Source of the DNA: Microbacterium cremeum
GTDB lineage: Bacteria; Actinomycetota; Actinomycetes; Actinomycetales; Microbacteriaceae
NCBI RefSeq assembly: GCF_015277855.1
Contig: NZ_CP063812.1
Coordinates: 2,914,001 to 2,978,000 of the forward strand
DNA length: 64,000 nucleotides
Direction of reading: 5' to 3'
A program made the translations under genes and the position numbers. The stretch's first letter is position 1. Each line of letters opens with the position of its first letter. Of the stretch, positions 7,803 through 15,997 are shown in pieces. Below the pieces are notes generated by a model. The model did no database searches. It was not told where the DNA came from and saw only the letters and a list, made by a program, of their open reading frames with translations.

Positions 7803-9218
7803 TCAGCGGGCGCGGCGCGGCGGGCCCTCGACTGCCGCCCGCAGCGCCGCGACGAACGCCGGCTGCACGGACTCGGGCGTGAACGCCGCGGCCGCACGCC
7901 GAGCGCGCGACGCCAGTTCGGCCCGGCGCGAGTCGTCCTGAAGCAGTTCGGTCACCGCTGCCGCGAGGGCGTCGACGTCGGCCGGAGGCACCAGCACGCC
8001 GGCGTCGTCGATCGCCTCGCGCGGGCCGTAGCGCGCATCGGTCGACACGACGGGGAGTCCGCGCGCGAGCGCCTCGGCGATCGAGAGGCCCTGCCCCTCG
8101 AACGCCGTCGACGTGAGGAACAGCGCGGCACGGTCGAACACCGCGTCGGGGTCGTCGGTCGCACCCCGCAGTCGCACGGATGCCTCGACCCCGAGCCGGT
8201 CGATCAGCTGCTGCAGCTCGTCGAGAAGCGGACCGTCGCCGTAGATCTCGAGGTGCGCGCCGGGCACCGCCTCGACGACCCGCGGCCACGCGCGGATCGC
8301 GAGGTCGACGCGCTTCTGCGGTGCGAGGCGGTTGAGCATCACGACGCGCTGAGGGTCTCGGGCCGCGACCGGCTCGGGTCCGAGCTCGATCGTGTTCGGC
8401 ACGACGTGGAACGTGCCCGGGTCGCCGAACCGTGCGGCCACGTCGTCGCGCTGCGCGGCCGTCGGCCAGACGACCGCGTCGTACCGGTCGAGCGTGCGCA
8501 GCCACCGCTTCCACAGGCCGGTCACCGGCGCCGACGGGTCGTCGTACGGCTCGGGCAGGTGCGAGTTGTGCACGGTGTGCACGAGCCGCACGCGCGGGTC
8601 GTCCCAGTCCACCAGCGCCTCGCCGATCTGCCTCGACTCGCAGATCACCACGAACAGGCGGTCGGGGTCGCCCGCGGCGACGCGGCGCTCCTGCGCGAGG
8701 CGGGAGAGCCACGCGAGGTACAGTCCGCGGAACCCGCGCACCACCCGGTCACCGCCGGGCGCATGCACCACGACCGCCGCGTCGCGCAGGTGCCACTCGG
8801 GATCGTTCTCGAAGACCGGAAGCGACACGACCACCCGGCCTTCGGCATCCTGAACCGTCCGGTACTCGATGCCGGGCGTACGCTCGCCCGGCTCCCCGAC
8901 CTCGTGCAGCCAGGCCCCGCCCGCCTGCAGCTCGTCGAACAGGTTGCGCAGGCGGTCGGCCGAAGGCACATGGCCCCCGTCGACGAACGCCTGGCGCTGC
9001 GCGGCGTGGGCCTCGGGCGCCTGCCCGTCGACGCTCAGCATGAGCGGATCACGAGCACCGGATGCCTCGAGCAGCCGCAGCCGCGCCGGCACCGCGACGG
9101 CGAACCCGCCGTCGAGCCCGAGCGCGACCCGGCTGCCCAGCAGCACGTAGTCCGCCGCGGGAAGTGTTCGTTCGCCGGCCGCTGTGGTGCTGTCTGCCTG
9201 GTCTGCGCGATCGGTCAC
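7803..9218 (-). CDS. GT4-family glycosyltransferase, TagE/GtfA-like
   Basis: This 471-residue retaining GT-B glycosyltransferase shows the C-terminal donor-binding half: RVVMLNRLAPQKRVDLAIRAW, HLEIYGDGPLLDELQQLI, VRLRGATDDPDAVF and a GLSIAEALARGLPVVSTD block. The following RYGPRE motif is characteristic of the poly(glycerol-phosphate) glucosyltransferase/GtfA branch. No signal peptide or membrane segment is visible, so it should act on a cytoplasmic or membrane-surface acceptor, perhaps a cell-wall glycopolymer. I chose GTG 9218 because an AGGATGG box lies 8 nt upstream; the frame extends to 9272 without support. It stands alone. Confidence 0.85.
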   Translation of the reverse strand: MTDRADQADSTTAAGERTLPAADYVLLGSRVALGLDGGFAVAVPARLRLLEASGARDPLMLSVDGQAPEAHAAQRQAFVDGGHVPSADRLRNLFDELQAGGAWLHEVGEPGERTPGIEYRTVQDAEGRVVVSLPVFENDPEWHLRDAAVVVHAPGGDRVVRGFRGLYLAWLSRLAQERRVAAGDPDRLFVVICESRQIGEALVDWDDPRVRLVHTVHNSHLPEPYDDPSAPVTGLWKRWLRTLDRYDAVVWPTAAQRDDVAARFGDPGTFHVVPNTIELGPEPVAARDPQRVVMLNRLAPQKRVDLAIRAWPRVVEAVPGAHLEIYGDGPLLDELQQLIDRLGVEASVRLRGATDDPDAVFDRAALFLTSTAFEGQGLSIAEALARGLPVVSTDARYGPREAIDDAGVLVPPADVDALAAAVTELLQDDSRRAELASRARRAAAAFTPESVQPAFVAALRAAVEGPPRRAR

Positions 9219-9276
9219 GTGTCCATCCTGCCGTAGCCGGCGGCGCGTCATCGGCCGGCCCGACCGAACCACCTGT

Positions 9277-9425
9277 CTCTATACAGAACAAACAACGCTG
9301 GCGATTCCTCTTCTCGAAATCACCAACATTGTGGATTTCTCCGCCTCGAATCAACAGAAATGAGACGGGTACTGTTGATTTTCTTTCGACGCTGGTGATT
9401 GGTGATCGGTGATTGGTGATTCAGC
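9277..9425. other. AT-rich intergenic island
   Basis: About 150 bp that is visibly AT-rich against the roughly 70% GC surroundings. It holds an inverted repeat (AATCAACAG at 9349-9357, CTGTTGATT at 9372-9380) and directly repeated GGTGATT words at 9394-9421. It continues into a decayed DNA-binding gene. The composition suggests foreign DNA left after loss of a mobile element. Confidence 0.6.
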
Positions 9426-9526
9426 GCGAACGTCGCCTGGCGAACTGCTGACGATCAAGGATGCCGCCGAACTCGTCGGACTGGGTCCGGCTCATGATCG
9501 ACCGCGTGGAGGGCCCTCGGGACTGA
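9409..9526 (+). pseudogene. Excisionase/MerR-type helix-turn-helix relic
   Basis: One frame reads GELLTIKDAAELVGL, the standard first half of an excisionase-family (HTH_17) domain. The second half, VRLMIDRVEGPRD followed by TGA, is in another frame starting at 9485. A few codons at the turn (usually S-P-R-T) are missing, so the gene is frameshifted and truncated. No integrase or recombinase is nearby. It adjoins the AT-rich island, supporting a shared mobile origin. Confidence 0.55.
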
Positions 9527-9543
9527 CGCCGGCCCCATGAGAC

Positions 9544-9580
9544 GACGGATGCCGCGGACCTCGGTCCGCGGCATCCGTCA
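9544..9580 (-). terminator. guaA terminator hairpin
   Basis: GACGGATGCCGCGGA pairs with TCCGCGGCATCCGTC around a short loop, just 3' of the guaA stop codon. The flanking GACGAC/GTCGTC extends the stem. The arms carry the GGATGCC word. Confidence 0.75.
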
Positions 9581-9585
9581 CGTCG

Positions 9586-11169
9586 TCACTCCCACTCGAT
9601 GGTGCCCGGGGGCTTCGAGGTCACGTCGAGCACGACGCGGTTGACCTCGCGCACCTCGTTGGTGATGCGGTTCGAGATCTTCGACAGCACGTCGTAGGGC
9701 AGGCGGGTCCAGTCGGCGGTCATCGCGTCTTCGGACGACACCGGCCGCAGCACGATCGGGTGCCCGTAGGTGCGGCCGTCGCCCTGCACGCCCACCGAGC
9801 GGACATCCGCCAGCAGCACGACCGGGCACTGCCAGATCTCGTTGTCCAGGCCCGCGCGCGTCAGCTCTTCCCGCGCGATCGCGTCGGCATCACGCAGAAT
9901 CTCGAGGCGGTCAGCGGTGACCTCACCCACGATCCGGATGCCGAGGCCGGGGCCCGGAAACGGCTGCCGGCCGACGATCGCCTCCGGGAGGCCGAGCTCA
10001 CGGCCGATCGCGCGGACCTCGTCCTTGAAGAGGGTGCGCAGGGGCTCGACGAGCTCGAACTGCAGGTCTTCGGGGAGTCCGCCGACGTTGTGGTGGCTCT
10101 TGATGTTCGCGGTGCCGGTGCCGCCGCCGGACTCGACGACGTCGGGGTACAGCGTGCCCTGCACGAGGAACCGGATCGGCTCGCCCTCGGCCGCCGCCTC
10201 GGCGACGAGGTCGGCCTGCACCTGCTCGAACGCGCGGATGAACTCGCGGCCGATGATCTTGCGCTTCTGCTCGGGGTCGCTGACACCGGCGAGTGCGGTC
10301 AGGAACTGCTCGCGGGCATCGACCGTCACCAGGCGCACGCCGGTCGAGGCGACGTAGTCCTGCTCGACCTGCTCGCGCTCGCCCTTGCGCAGCAGCCCGT
10401 GGTCGACGAAGACCGCGACGAGCTGGTCGCCGACCGCCTCGTGCACGAGCGCCGTCGAGACCGCGGAGTCGACGCCGCCCGACAGCGCCGAGAGCACCCG
10501 GCCCGATCCGACCTGGGCGCGGATCTTCTCGATCTGCTCGGCGATGACGTTGCCGCTGTTCCAGTCGGCCGGGAGTCCTGCGGCCTTGTGGAGGAAGTTC
10601 TCGATGACCTTCTGCCCGTGGTCGGTGTGCTTGACCTCGGGATGCCACTGCACGCCGTACAGGCGGCGCTCGTCGCTCCCGAACGCGGCGACCGGCGTGG
10701 CCGACGTCGACGCCAGGACCTCGAAGCCCTCCGGGGCGCGAGCGACCTGGTCGCCGTGGCTCATCCACACGTTCTGCTCGGCCGGCTGCCCGCCCAGCAG
10801 CACGCCGCCGTCACCCGTGACCGCGGCATCCGTCGCCCCGTACTCGCGCAGACCCGTGTGCGCGACCTCGCCACCCAGCTGCTGGGCCATCACCTGGAAG
10901 CCGTAGCAGATGCCGAGCGTCGGCACCCCGAGCTCGAGCACCCCGGCGTCGAGCGCGGGCGCGCCCTCTTCGTACACCGACGACGGCCCGCCCGAGAGGA
11001 TGATGCCGACCGGGTTCCTGGCGGCGATGTCGGCTGCCGACGCGGTGTGCGGCACGATCTCGCTGTACACGCCCGCTTCGCGCACGCGCCGCGCGATCAG
11101 CTGCGCGTACTGCGCGCCGAAGTCGACGACGAGGACGGGGCGCTGCGAGGTCTCGGTCTGCTGGGTCAA
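9586..11169 (-). CDS. guaA: GMP synthase (glutamine-hydrolysing)
   Basis: The product converts XMP to GMP with ATP and glutamine, the last step of guanine nucleotide synthesis, in the cytoplasm. The 527 residues contain a class I amidotransferase domain (Cys88 in LGICYGFQ, His176 and Glu178 in QWHPEVKH), a PP-loop ATP pyrophosphatase domain (SGGVDS, residues 230-235) and the C-terminal dimerisation/XMP-binding domain ending in the universal KPPGTIEWE. Length and order are standard. The start overlaps the DUF3817 stop by four bases, so the two genes form one transcript. The other late purine genes, guaB and the guaB3 type, are also in this window. Confidence 0.98.
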   Translation of the reverse strand: MTQQTETSQRPVLVVDFGAQYAQLIARRVREAGVYSEIVPHTASAADIAARNPVGIILSGGPSSVYEEGAPALDAGVLELGVPTLGICYGFQVMAQQLGGEVAHTGLREYGATDAAVTGDGGVLLGGQPAEQNVWMSHGDQVARAPEGFEVLASTSATPVAAFGSDERRLYGVQWHPEVKHTDHGQKVIENFLHKAAGLPADWNSGNVIAEQIEKIRAQVGSGRVLSALSGGVDSAVSTALVHEAVGDQLVAVFVDHGLLRKGEREQVEQDYVASTGVRLVTVDAREQFLTALAGVSDPEQKRKIIGREFIRAFEQVQADLVAEAAAEGEPIRFLVQGTLYPDVVESGGGTGTANIKSHHNVGGLPEDLQFELVEPLRTLFKDEVRAIGRELGLPEAIVGRQPFPGPGLGIRIVGEVTADRLEILRDADAIAREELTRAGLDNEIWQCPVVLLADVRSVGVQGDGRTYGHPIVLRPVSSEDAMTADWTRLPYDVLSKISNRITNEVREVNRVVLDVTSKPPGTIEWE

Positions 11170-11732
11170 CGCTGATTCTCCGTCGGGATCGTGGTGGCAG
11201 GGGTCGGAGCCGCCTCGGTCTCGGCCGAATGCTCGGCCGGGGCGTGCAGCTGTGCGCTCTCGCGGCGGGCCAGGTAGTCCTTCACCTCACGGGCGACGCG
11301 AGCCTCCATGAAGAACGACAGGAACGGCACGATGCCGCCGAGCGCGAGCATGACGAACCGGCCGAACGGCCAGCGCATGAGGCTCCACACGCGGAAGCAC
11401 GAGAACAGGTACACGACGTAGAACCAGCCGTGCGCCACGAGGATGAACAGCGAGATGTTGAAGCCGTCGCCGACCGAGACCATCTCGCAGTCGTTCGTCA
11501 TCGGGAGGAACAGCGACCACCACTGGCAGTCGGCGCCGGCGATGACGGGGGCGAACCACAGTGCTCCGCCCGATCCGCCGGCGAACAGCTCGACGTGGAT
11601 CGGCGTGTACTTCAGGATCATCTCGGCGAGCAGCAGGAGCAGCATGGTGCCCGTGATGATCGAGCAGACCTGGTAGAACCTCAGGGCTCCGCGGATCGCT
11701 GGAAACGAAGCGAGCTTGGGTTCGCGGGGCAT
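11166..11732 (-). CDS. DUF3817 integral membrane protein
   Basis: This 188-residue membrane protein has about four hydrophobic helices: one near residue 25, one in [20 protein letters not shown], and a pair around [19 protein letters not shown]. This is the DUF3817 arrangement that in actinobacteria is typically found beside guaA. Function is unknown. The region between helices 1 and 2 has a Trp/Cys-rich outward loop ([18 protein letters not shown]) larger than in short family members. It leads the guaA operon. The ATG follows a TAGACT box by 7 nt, a leaderless start. Confidence 0.85.
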   Translation of the reverse strand: MPREPKLASFPAIRGALRFYQVCSIITGTMLLLLLAEMILKYTPIHVELFAGGSGGALWFAPVIAGADCQWWSLFLPMTNDCEMVSVGDGFNISLFILVAHGWFYVVYLFSCFRVWSLMRWPFGRFVMLALGGIVPFLSFFMEARVAREVKDYLARRESAQLHAPAEHSAETEAAPTPATTIPTENQR

Positions 11733-11739
11733 GGCGTCC

Positions 11740-11745
11740 AGTCTA
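11740..11745 (-). promoter_or_regulatory. -10 box for the DUF3817-guaA operon
   Basis: TAGACT on the minus strand ends 7 nt before the ATG at 11732. Confidence 0.5.
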
Positions 11746-11782
11746 CCCGCGGGATTCCGCGGCGCCGGACGGCAGGAGCGCG

Positions 11783-11820
11783 AACGACCGCCCCCTCCGC
11801 GGCGGGAGGGGGCGGTCGTT
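11783..11820 (-). terminator. Terminator of the phosphatase operon
   Basis: A 16-17 bp GC-rich inverted repeat (AACGACCGCCCCCTCC and its complement) around GCGGC lies directly after the stop of the large phosphatase gene, upstream of the DUF3817 promoter. Confidence 0.8.
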
Positions 11821-11830
11821 CAGGCCCCGG

Positions 11831-14800
11831 TCACTCCGCCGCGGGCAGCGTGATCCGGATCACTCCCGACGGGTGGCGTTCGCGCGCCGAGACGAACAGC
11901 AGGTCGCGTTCGGGGTCGATCGACACTCCGTAGACCTTGTTGCCGTACTGGTGCGCCGACAGCCGCTGGACGAGTGCCAGGTCGGCCGTGGAGTACACGG
12001 TGACACCCGACTGCTCGAACAGGTCGGTCTGGTTGCCGACGACCACGAGGCCCGACTCGCCGTCCACCGCGATCGAGCGGTAGTCGGCGGCATCGACCGC
12101 GAGGCGCTGCACCAGCTCGTAGTCCGCGCCGCGATAGACCCGGATCCCCTCGGTCGAGCCGGCGGCGTCGCTGTTGCTGACGTACAGCAGGTCGCCGATC
12201 GGGTCGTACGCGACGCCGTGCGTGCGCCACGCACCGCCGTCCGCGGGGCCCGCGACGGTCTGCACGAGCTCGCCGGTCTCGGCATCGGCGACGTCGAAGC
12301 CGCCGCCGCGGGTGCCGCCGAAGACGAGGCCGCGCCCCAGATCGACATCCATGCCGCGCACGCCGCCGGTGAAGGCGAACGGGCCGCGCACGAGCGCGCC
12401 GGTGTCGGCGTCCATGACGAGCCAGTTGCTGCCGTACGCCGCGTAGAGCAGGCCGTTCCCGGCGTCGTACGTCAGGTCACGCAGGCCGTCCTCGACCGGG
12501 TTGGCGGTGGGCACGCTCAGCGTGCGCACCACCGAGTCCGCCGCGGGGTCGACCACGTGGATGCGCGCAGGACGCATCTCGTCGGCGACGTACAGCAGGC
12601 CCGTCTCGGGGTCCACGGCGCTGCCGACAGGACGGATCTCGTCGGCACCCTCCGGCGTCGCGGTCGGGATGGCCGCCAACGCGGTGGCCACCCACGGCTC
12701 GACGGGGTCGGTCGGGTCCGTCGGATCGGTCGGATCGGTGGGGTCGGTCGGGTCCGTCGGGTCCGTCGGATCGGTGGGGTCGGTCGGGTCCGTCGGATCG
12801 GTGATGCGGATGCTGACGGTCACCGCCTTCTGCTCGAGCTCCTCTCCGGGAGGATTCAGGCGGAAGTCGCGGTTCGCGACGAACACGCGCTGCTGCCCCT
12901 CGTCGACCGCGATGCCGTAACCGTCCTTGCCGTACTCCGGCCCCACCATGTCGACGTGCTCGGCACCCGACGCGAGGTCGTGCACCGAGAACCCGCCGGA
13001 GGCTGCGGTGGTGCCGGTGTAGCCGACGTACAGCAGCCCCCGTTCGCTGTCGATGTCGACCTGACGGGCGCCGGGGCGCACCGCCTTCTCCCACGTCTTC
13101 GAGAAGTCGTCGGTCGCGTCGAACGCCTGCAGCCCGAGGGCACCCTCGACGCTGTAGAACTTCGTCGTGACGAGCATCCCGGTCGCCGGATCGGCGGCGA
13201 CGTAGTACGCGTCGGCGGTGCCGTTGACCACGCCGAGCGACTGGCCCGTCGAGGCACGGAACACCTCCACCCCACGCGCCGGGACGGCGACGTAGACGAA
13301 GTCGTTCACGGGGTCGACGTCGATGGACCGCTGCGACTCGATGATCGCGTACGGCCCGCGCACGACCTCACCGAAATCCGCGTCGGCGATCGAGACGACC
13401 ACCCAGTTGCGGTTCTGCTGGCCGACATAGAGCAGCTCGCGCTCCTCGTCCACACCGAGATCACGGATGTTCTCGGGCAGCGTCATCGTCCGCAGCACCT
13501 CATCGGTGTCGGGATCGATCTCGAAGATCGTCCTGCCGTTCTGGTCGCCCAGGTACAGCACGTCGCGCGCCTGGTGGTACGCGACGCCCGCCGGCAGGCC
13601 GGCGTTCGAGCGGTTGACCGAGCCCAGGTGCGAGAGGTGCTGGTAGGCGAACGATGCCGCGGGCGGCTCATCCGACTCCACGCGCGTGCTCTCGGTGACC
13701 GCGTAGGGAACGAGCTCCTCGCCGGGAGGGTTCAAGCGGAAGTCCCGGTTCGTGACGAACACCCGCTCGCGCTCCTCGTCGACGGCGATGCCGTAGCCGT
13801 CCTTGCCGTACTCCGGTCCGACCTTGTCGACCAGCAGCGTGCCGGTCGACACTGCGTGCACCGAGAAGCCGCCGGACGTGGCACCCGTACCCGTGTAGCC
13901 GATGTAGACCAGACCCCGTTCGCTATCGACATCCAGCTGCCGGGCGCCGGGGCGCACCGCCTTCTCCCACATCTTCGAGAAGTCGTCGGTCACATCGAAC
14001 GCCTGGATGCCGGGGTGTCCCTCGACATCGGTGAACGAGGTCGTGACGACCGTGCCGGACTCCGGGTCGGCGGCGACGTAGTACGCGTCGGCGGTGCCGT
14101 TGACCACGCCGAGCGACTGGCCCGTCGAGGCACGGAACACCTCCACCCCACGCGCCGGGACGGCGACGTAGACGTAGTCGTTCACCGGGTCGACGTCGAT
14201 CGAGCGGTTGGACTCGATCACCGGGTACGAGCCCCGGACGACCTCGCCGAACGTGTCATCGGCCGTCGAGACGACGATCCAGTTGCGGTTCTGCTGGCCG
14301 ACATAGAGCAGCTCGCGCTCCTCGTCCACACCGAGATCACGGATGTTCTCGGGCAGCGTCATCGTCCGCAGCACCTCATCGGTGTCGGGATCGATCTCGA
14401 AGATCGTCCTGCCGTTCTGGTCGCCCAGGTACAGCACGTCACGCGCCTGGTGGTACGCGACGCCCGCCGGAAGCGATGCGCGGTGCGGGGCGCCCGTGGA
14501 GCTGTTCGGCATCACGGCGTCCAGCAGTGCGGTCTGCTCGTAGTCGAACTCACCTGCCGGCTCTTCGGGATCCGTCGGGTCACCGGGGCCGGGATCGGGG
14601 TTGGGCTCGCAGCCGAGGCACGGAGACGGCGTCCCGGGATCGATCTCCTGGGGTTCGACGCCGTCCACGACGAGCTTGGAGTCGCCGTTCTTGGTGATGG
14701 TGAAGCCGTCGAAGAACGCGCCATCGGCGGTGCGGGCCTCGAATCGGAGCGTTCCACCGTTCACGTCCACGACCTGATACGTCTGCAGGCCGGTCGCCAG

Positions 14801-15994
14801 CCGGCGCAGATGCCCCTCGTTCTCGTTCCAGTGCCGTGGCCCCGCATCGTAGAACTTCGAACCGACGCTGGACGACACGTAGACCGGACCCGTCGAGCTG
14901 AGCTCGGGATCCGCGCCCGCGGGCAGGTTCTGCTCGTTGGCCAGGAGGTTGCCGCGCCCGTAGGCGTGGTCGTGTCCCGTCAGCACGAGATCGACGTTGT
15001 GCTCTTCGAGGATCGGCCCCCACGACTGACGGATGCCGAGGTTGTTACGGCCTTCGTCGAGCGAGTACACCGGGTGGTGGAAGTAGACGACCGTCCACGG
15101 CTGGTCGTTCTCGGTGAGCACCTCGTCGAGCCACTCCGCCTGCACCCGCAGGCCCTCGGTGTGCGCGATGTTGCTGTTGAGCGAGACGAAACGCACGCCC
15201 TGGTGGTCGGTGTAGTACACCGTGCCCTCGAGCTCGTCGTAGACATCGCCCTCACCCTGCGGCCCGTTGCCGGGGAAGGTGTACAGGTCGCGCCACTGCT
15301 GCGAGAGCCTGCCGTCGTACTCGTGGTTGCCCGGCGTCGTCAGCAGGGTCTGCGTTCCCAGCGTGTACGAGAACGCCTCGTACAGCTCGCCCCACTGCTC
15401 GTCGGACTCGGCGTCGTTCACGAGGTCGCCGATCTGCAGAACGAGATCTGCGTTCGGCCGGTCGCGGAAGGCGTTGCGGATGACGCGGGAGGCGTCGCCC
15501 AGGATCCCGTTCTGGATGTCGCCGAGGTAGACGAACGAGAAGCGGTCGGCCCCTGCGGAGGCGGTCTCGAAGTCCTGCCACTCGCTGAAGTTCGTGCCGT
15601 CGCCGACGCGATACATGTAGGCGACTCCGGGCTGGAGCCCGGTCAGCGTCGCCGTGTGCACGACGTTCGTGTAGCCGAGATCGGTCACCTGCTCGGCGCG
15701 CTCCTGGGCGGTCAGCCTCTGCACACCGCCCGGATACGGCTCCGGGGTCAGTGTGCGGTACTCGACGATGCCTTCGACGACCTCTGGAGCCGTCCGCCAC
15801 GCCACGACCTGCTGGGTCGTGGGATCCGAGCCCGGGGTGAGCGTGATGCGATCCGGCACGCGGGACGCCGCATAGCGCTCCGCCGGCGGGACGGATGCCG
15901 CCTGCGCGGGCGTCGCGACGAGCGCTCCCGCAGCGACTACTCCCAGGATGATGCTGCCTGCGATCAGGCGCCGGGATGCACGAAGAGTTGCCAT
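11831..15994 (-). CDS. Secreted purple acid phosphatase fused to YVTN-like beta-propeller repeats
   Basis: This is an exported 1387-residue protein. A signal peptide ends near residue 32 (TPAQA). It is followed by an N-terminal fibronectin-like domain and a calcineurin-type metallophosphoesterase with all purple-acid-phosphatase ligand motifs: GDIQN (D159), GDLVND (D190), GNHEY (N223, H224), HHPVYS and GHDHAYGR (H341, H343). From about residue 500 there are three propeller-like blocks of YVTN/NHL repeats. The first two are nearly identical; a DPT-repeat linker (12704-12802) precedes the third. No sortase signal or C-terminal membrane helix is present, so it is probably released or bound by the propellers. 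It is four bases from its shorter paralogue and shares its operon. Enzymatic substrate is unknown. Confidence 0.9.
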   Translation of the reverse strand: MATLRASRRLIAGSIILGVVAAGALVATPAQAASVPPAERYAASRVPDRITLTPGSDPTTQQVVAWRTAPEVVEGIVEYRTLTPEPYPGGVQRLTAQERAEQVTDLGYTNVVHTATLTGLQPGVAYMYRVGDGTNFSEWQDFETASAGADRFSFVYLGDIQNGILGDASRVIRNAFRDRPNADLVLQIGDLVNDAESDEQWGELYEAFSYTLGTQTLLTTPGNHEYDGRLSQQWRDLYTFPGNGPQGEGDVYDELEGTVYYTDHQGVRFVSLNSNIAHTEGLRVQAEWLDEVLTENDQPWTVVYFHHPVYSLDEGRNNLGIRQSWGPILEEHNVDLVLTGHDHAYGRGNLLANEQNLPAGADPELSSTGPVYVSSSVGSKFYDAGPRHWNENEGHLRRLATGLQTYQVVDVNGGTLRFEARTADGAFFDGFTITKNGDSKLVVDGVEPQEIDPGTPSPCLGCEPNPDPGPGDPTDPEEPAGEFDYEQTALLDAVMPNSSTGAPHRASLPAGVAYHQARDVLYLGDQNGRTIFEIDPDTDEVLRTMTLPENIRDLGVDEERELLYVGQQNRNWIVVSTADDTFGEVVRGSYPVIESNRSIDVDPVNDYVYVAVPARGVEVFRASTGQSLGVVNGTADAYYVAADPESGTVVTTSFTDVEGHPGIQAFDVTDDFSKMWEKAVRPGARQLDVDSERGLVYIGYTGTGATSGGFSVHAVSTGTLLVDKVGPEYGKDGYGIAVDEERERVFVTNRDFRLNPPGEELVPYAVTESTRVESDEPPAASFAYQHLSHLGSVNRSNAGLPAGVAYHQARDVLYLGDQNGRTIFEIDPDTDEVLRTMTLPENIRDLGVDEERELLYVGQQNRNWVVVSIADADFGEVVRGPYAIIESQRSIDVDPVNDFVYVAVPARGVEVFRASTGQSLGVVNGTADAYYVAADPATGMLVTTKFYSVEGALGLQAFDATDDFSKTWEKAVRPGARQVDIDSERGLLYVGYTGTTAASGGFSVHDLASGAEHVDMVGPEYGKDGYGIAVDEGQQRVFVANRDFRLNPPGEELEQKAVTVSIRITDPTDPTDPTDPTDPTDPTDPTDPTDPTDPTDPVEPWVATALAAIPTATPEGADEIRPVGSAVDPETGLLYVADEMRPARIHVVDPAADSVVRTLSVPTANPVEDGLRDLTYDAGNGLLYAAYGSNWLVMDADTGALVRGPFAFTGGVRGMDVDLGRGLVFGGTRGGGFDVADAETGELVQTVAGPADGGAWRTHGVAYDPIGDLLYVSNSDAAGSTEGIRVYRGADYELVQRLAVDAADYRSIAVDGESGLVVVGNQTDLFEQSGVTVYSTADLALVQRLSAHQYGNKVYGVSIDPERDLLFVSARERHPSGVIRITLPAAE
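12704..12802. repeat. 9-bp coding microsatellite (Pro-Thr-Asp linker)
   Basis: About eleven tandem 9-bp units (variants of GGGTCGGTC) encode a (DPT)n linker before the last propeller of the large phosphatase. Unit loss or gain keeps the frame, so linker length may vary between strains. Confidence 0.9.
12820..14475. repeat. 876-bp in-frame duplication within the large phosphatase gene
   Basis: Two consecutive propeller blocks (roughly 13700-14475 and 12820-13600) are near-identical in DNA. For example, TCGAAGATCGTCCTGCCG occurs at 13521 and 14397, exactly 876 bp (292 codons) apart. Long stretches have only scattered changes, so the duplication is recent or kept uniform by gene conversion. Confidence 0.9.
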
Positions 15995-15997
15995 GGC

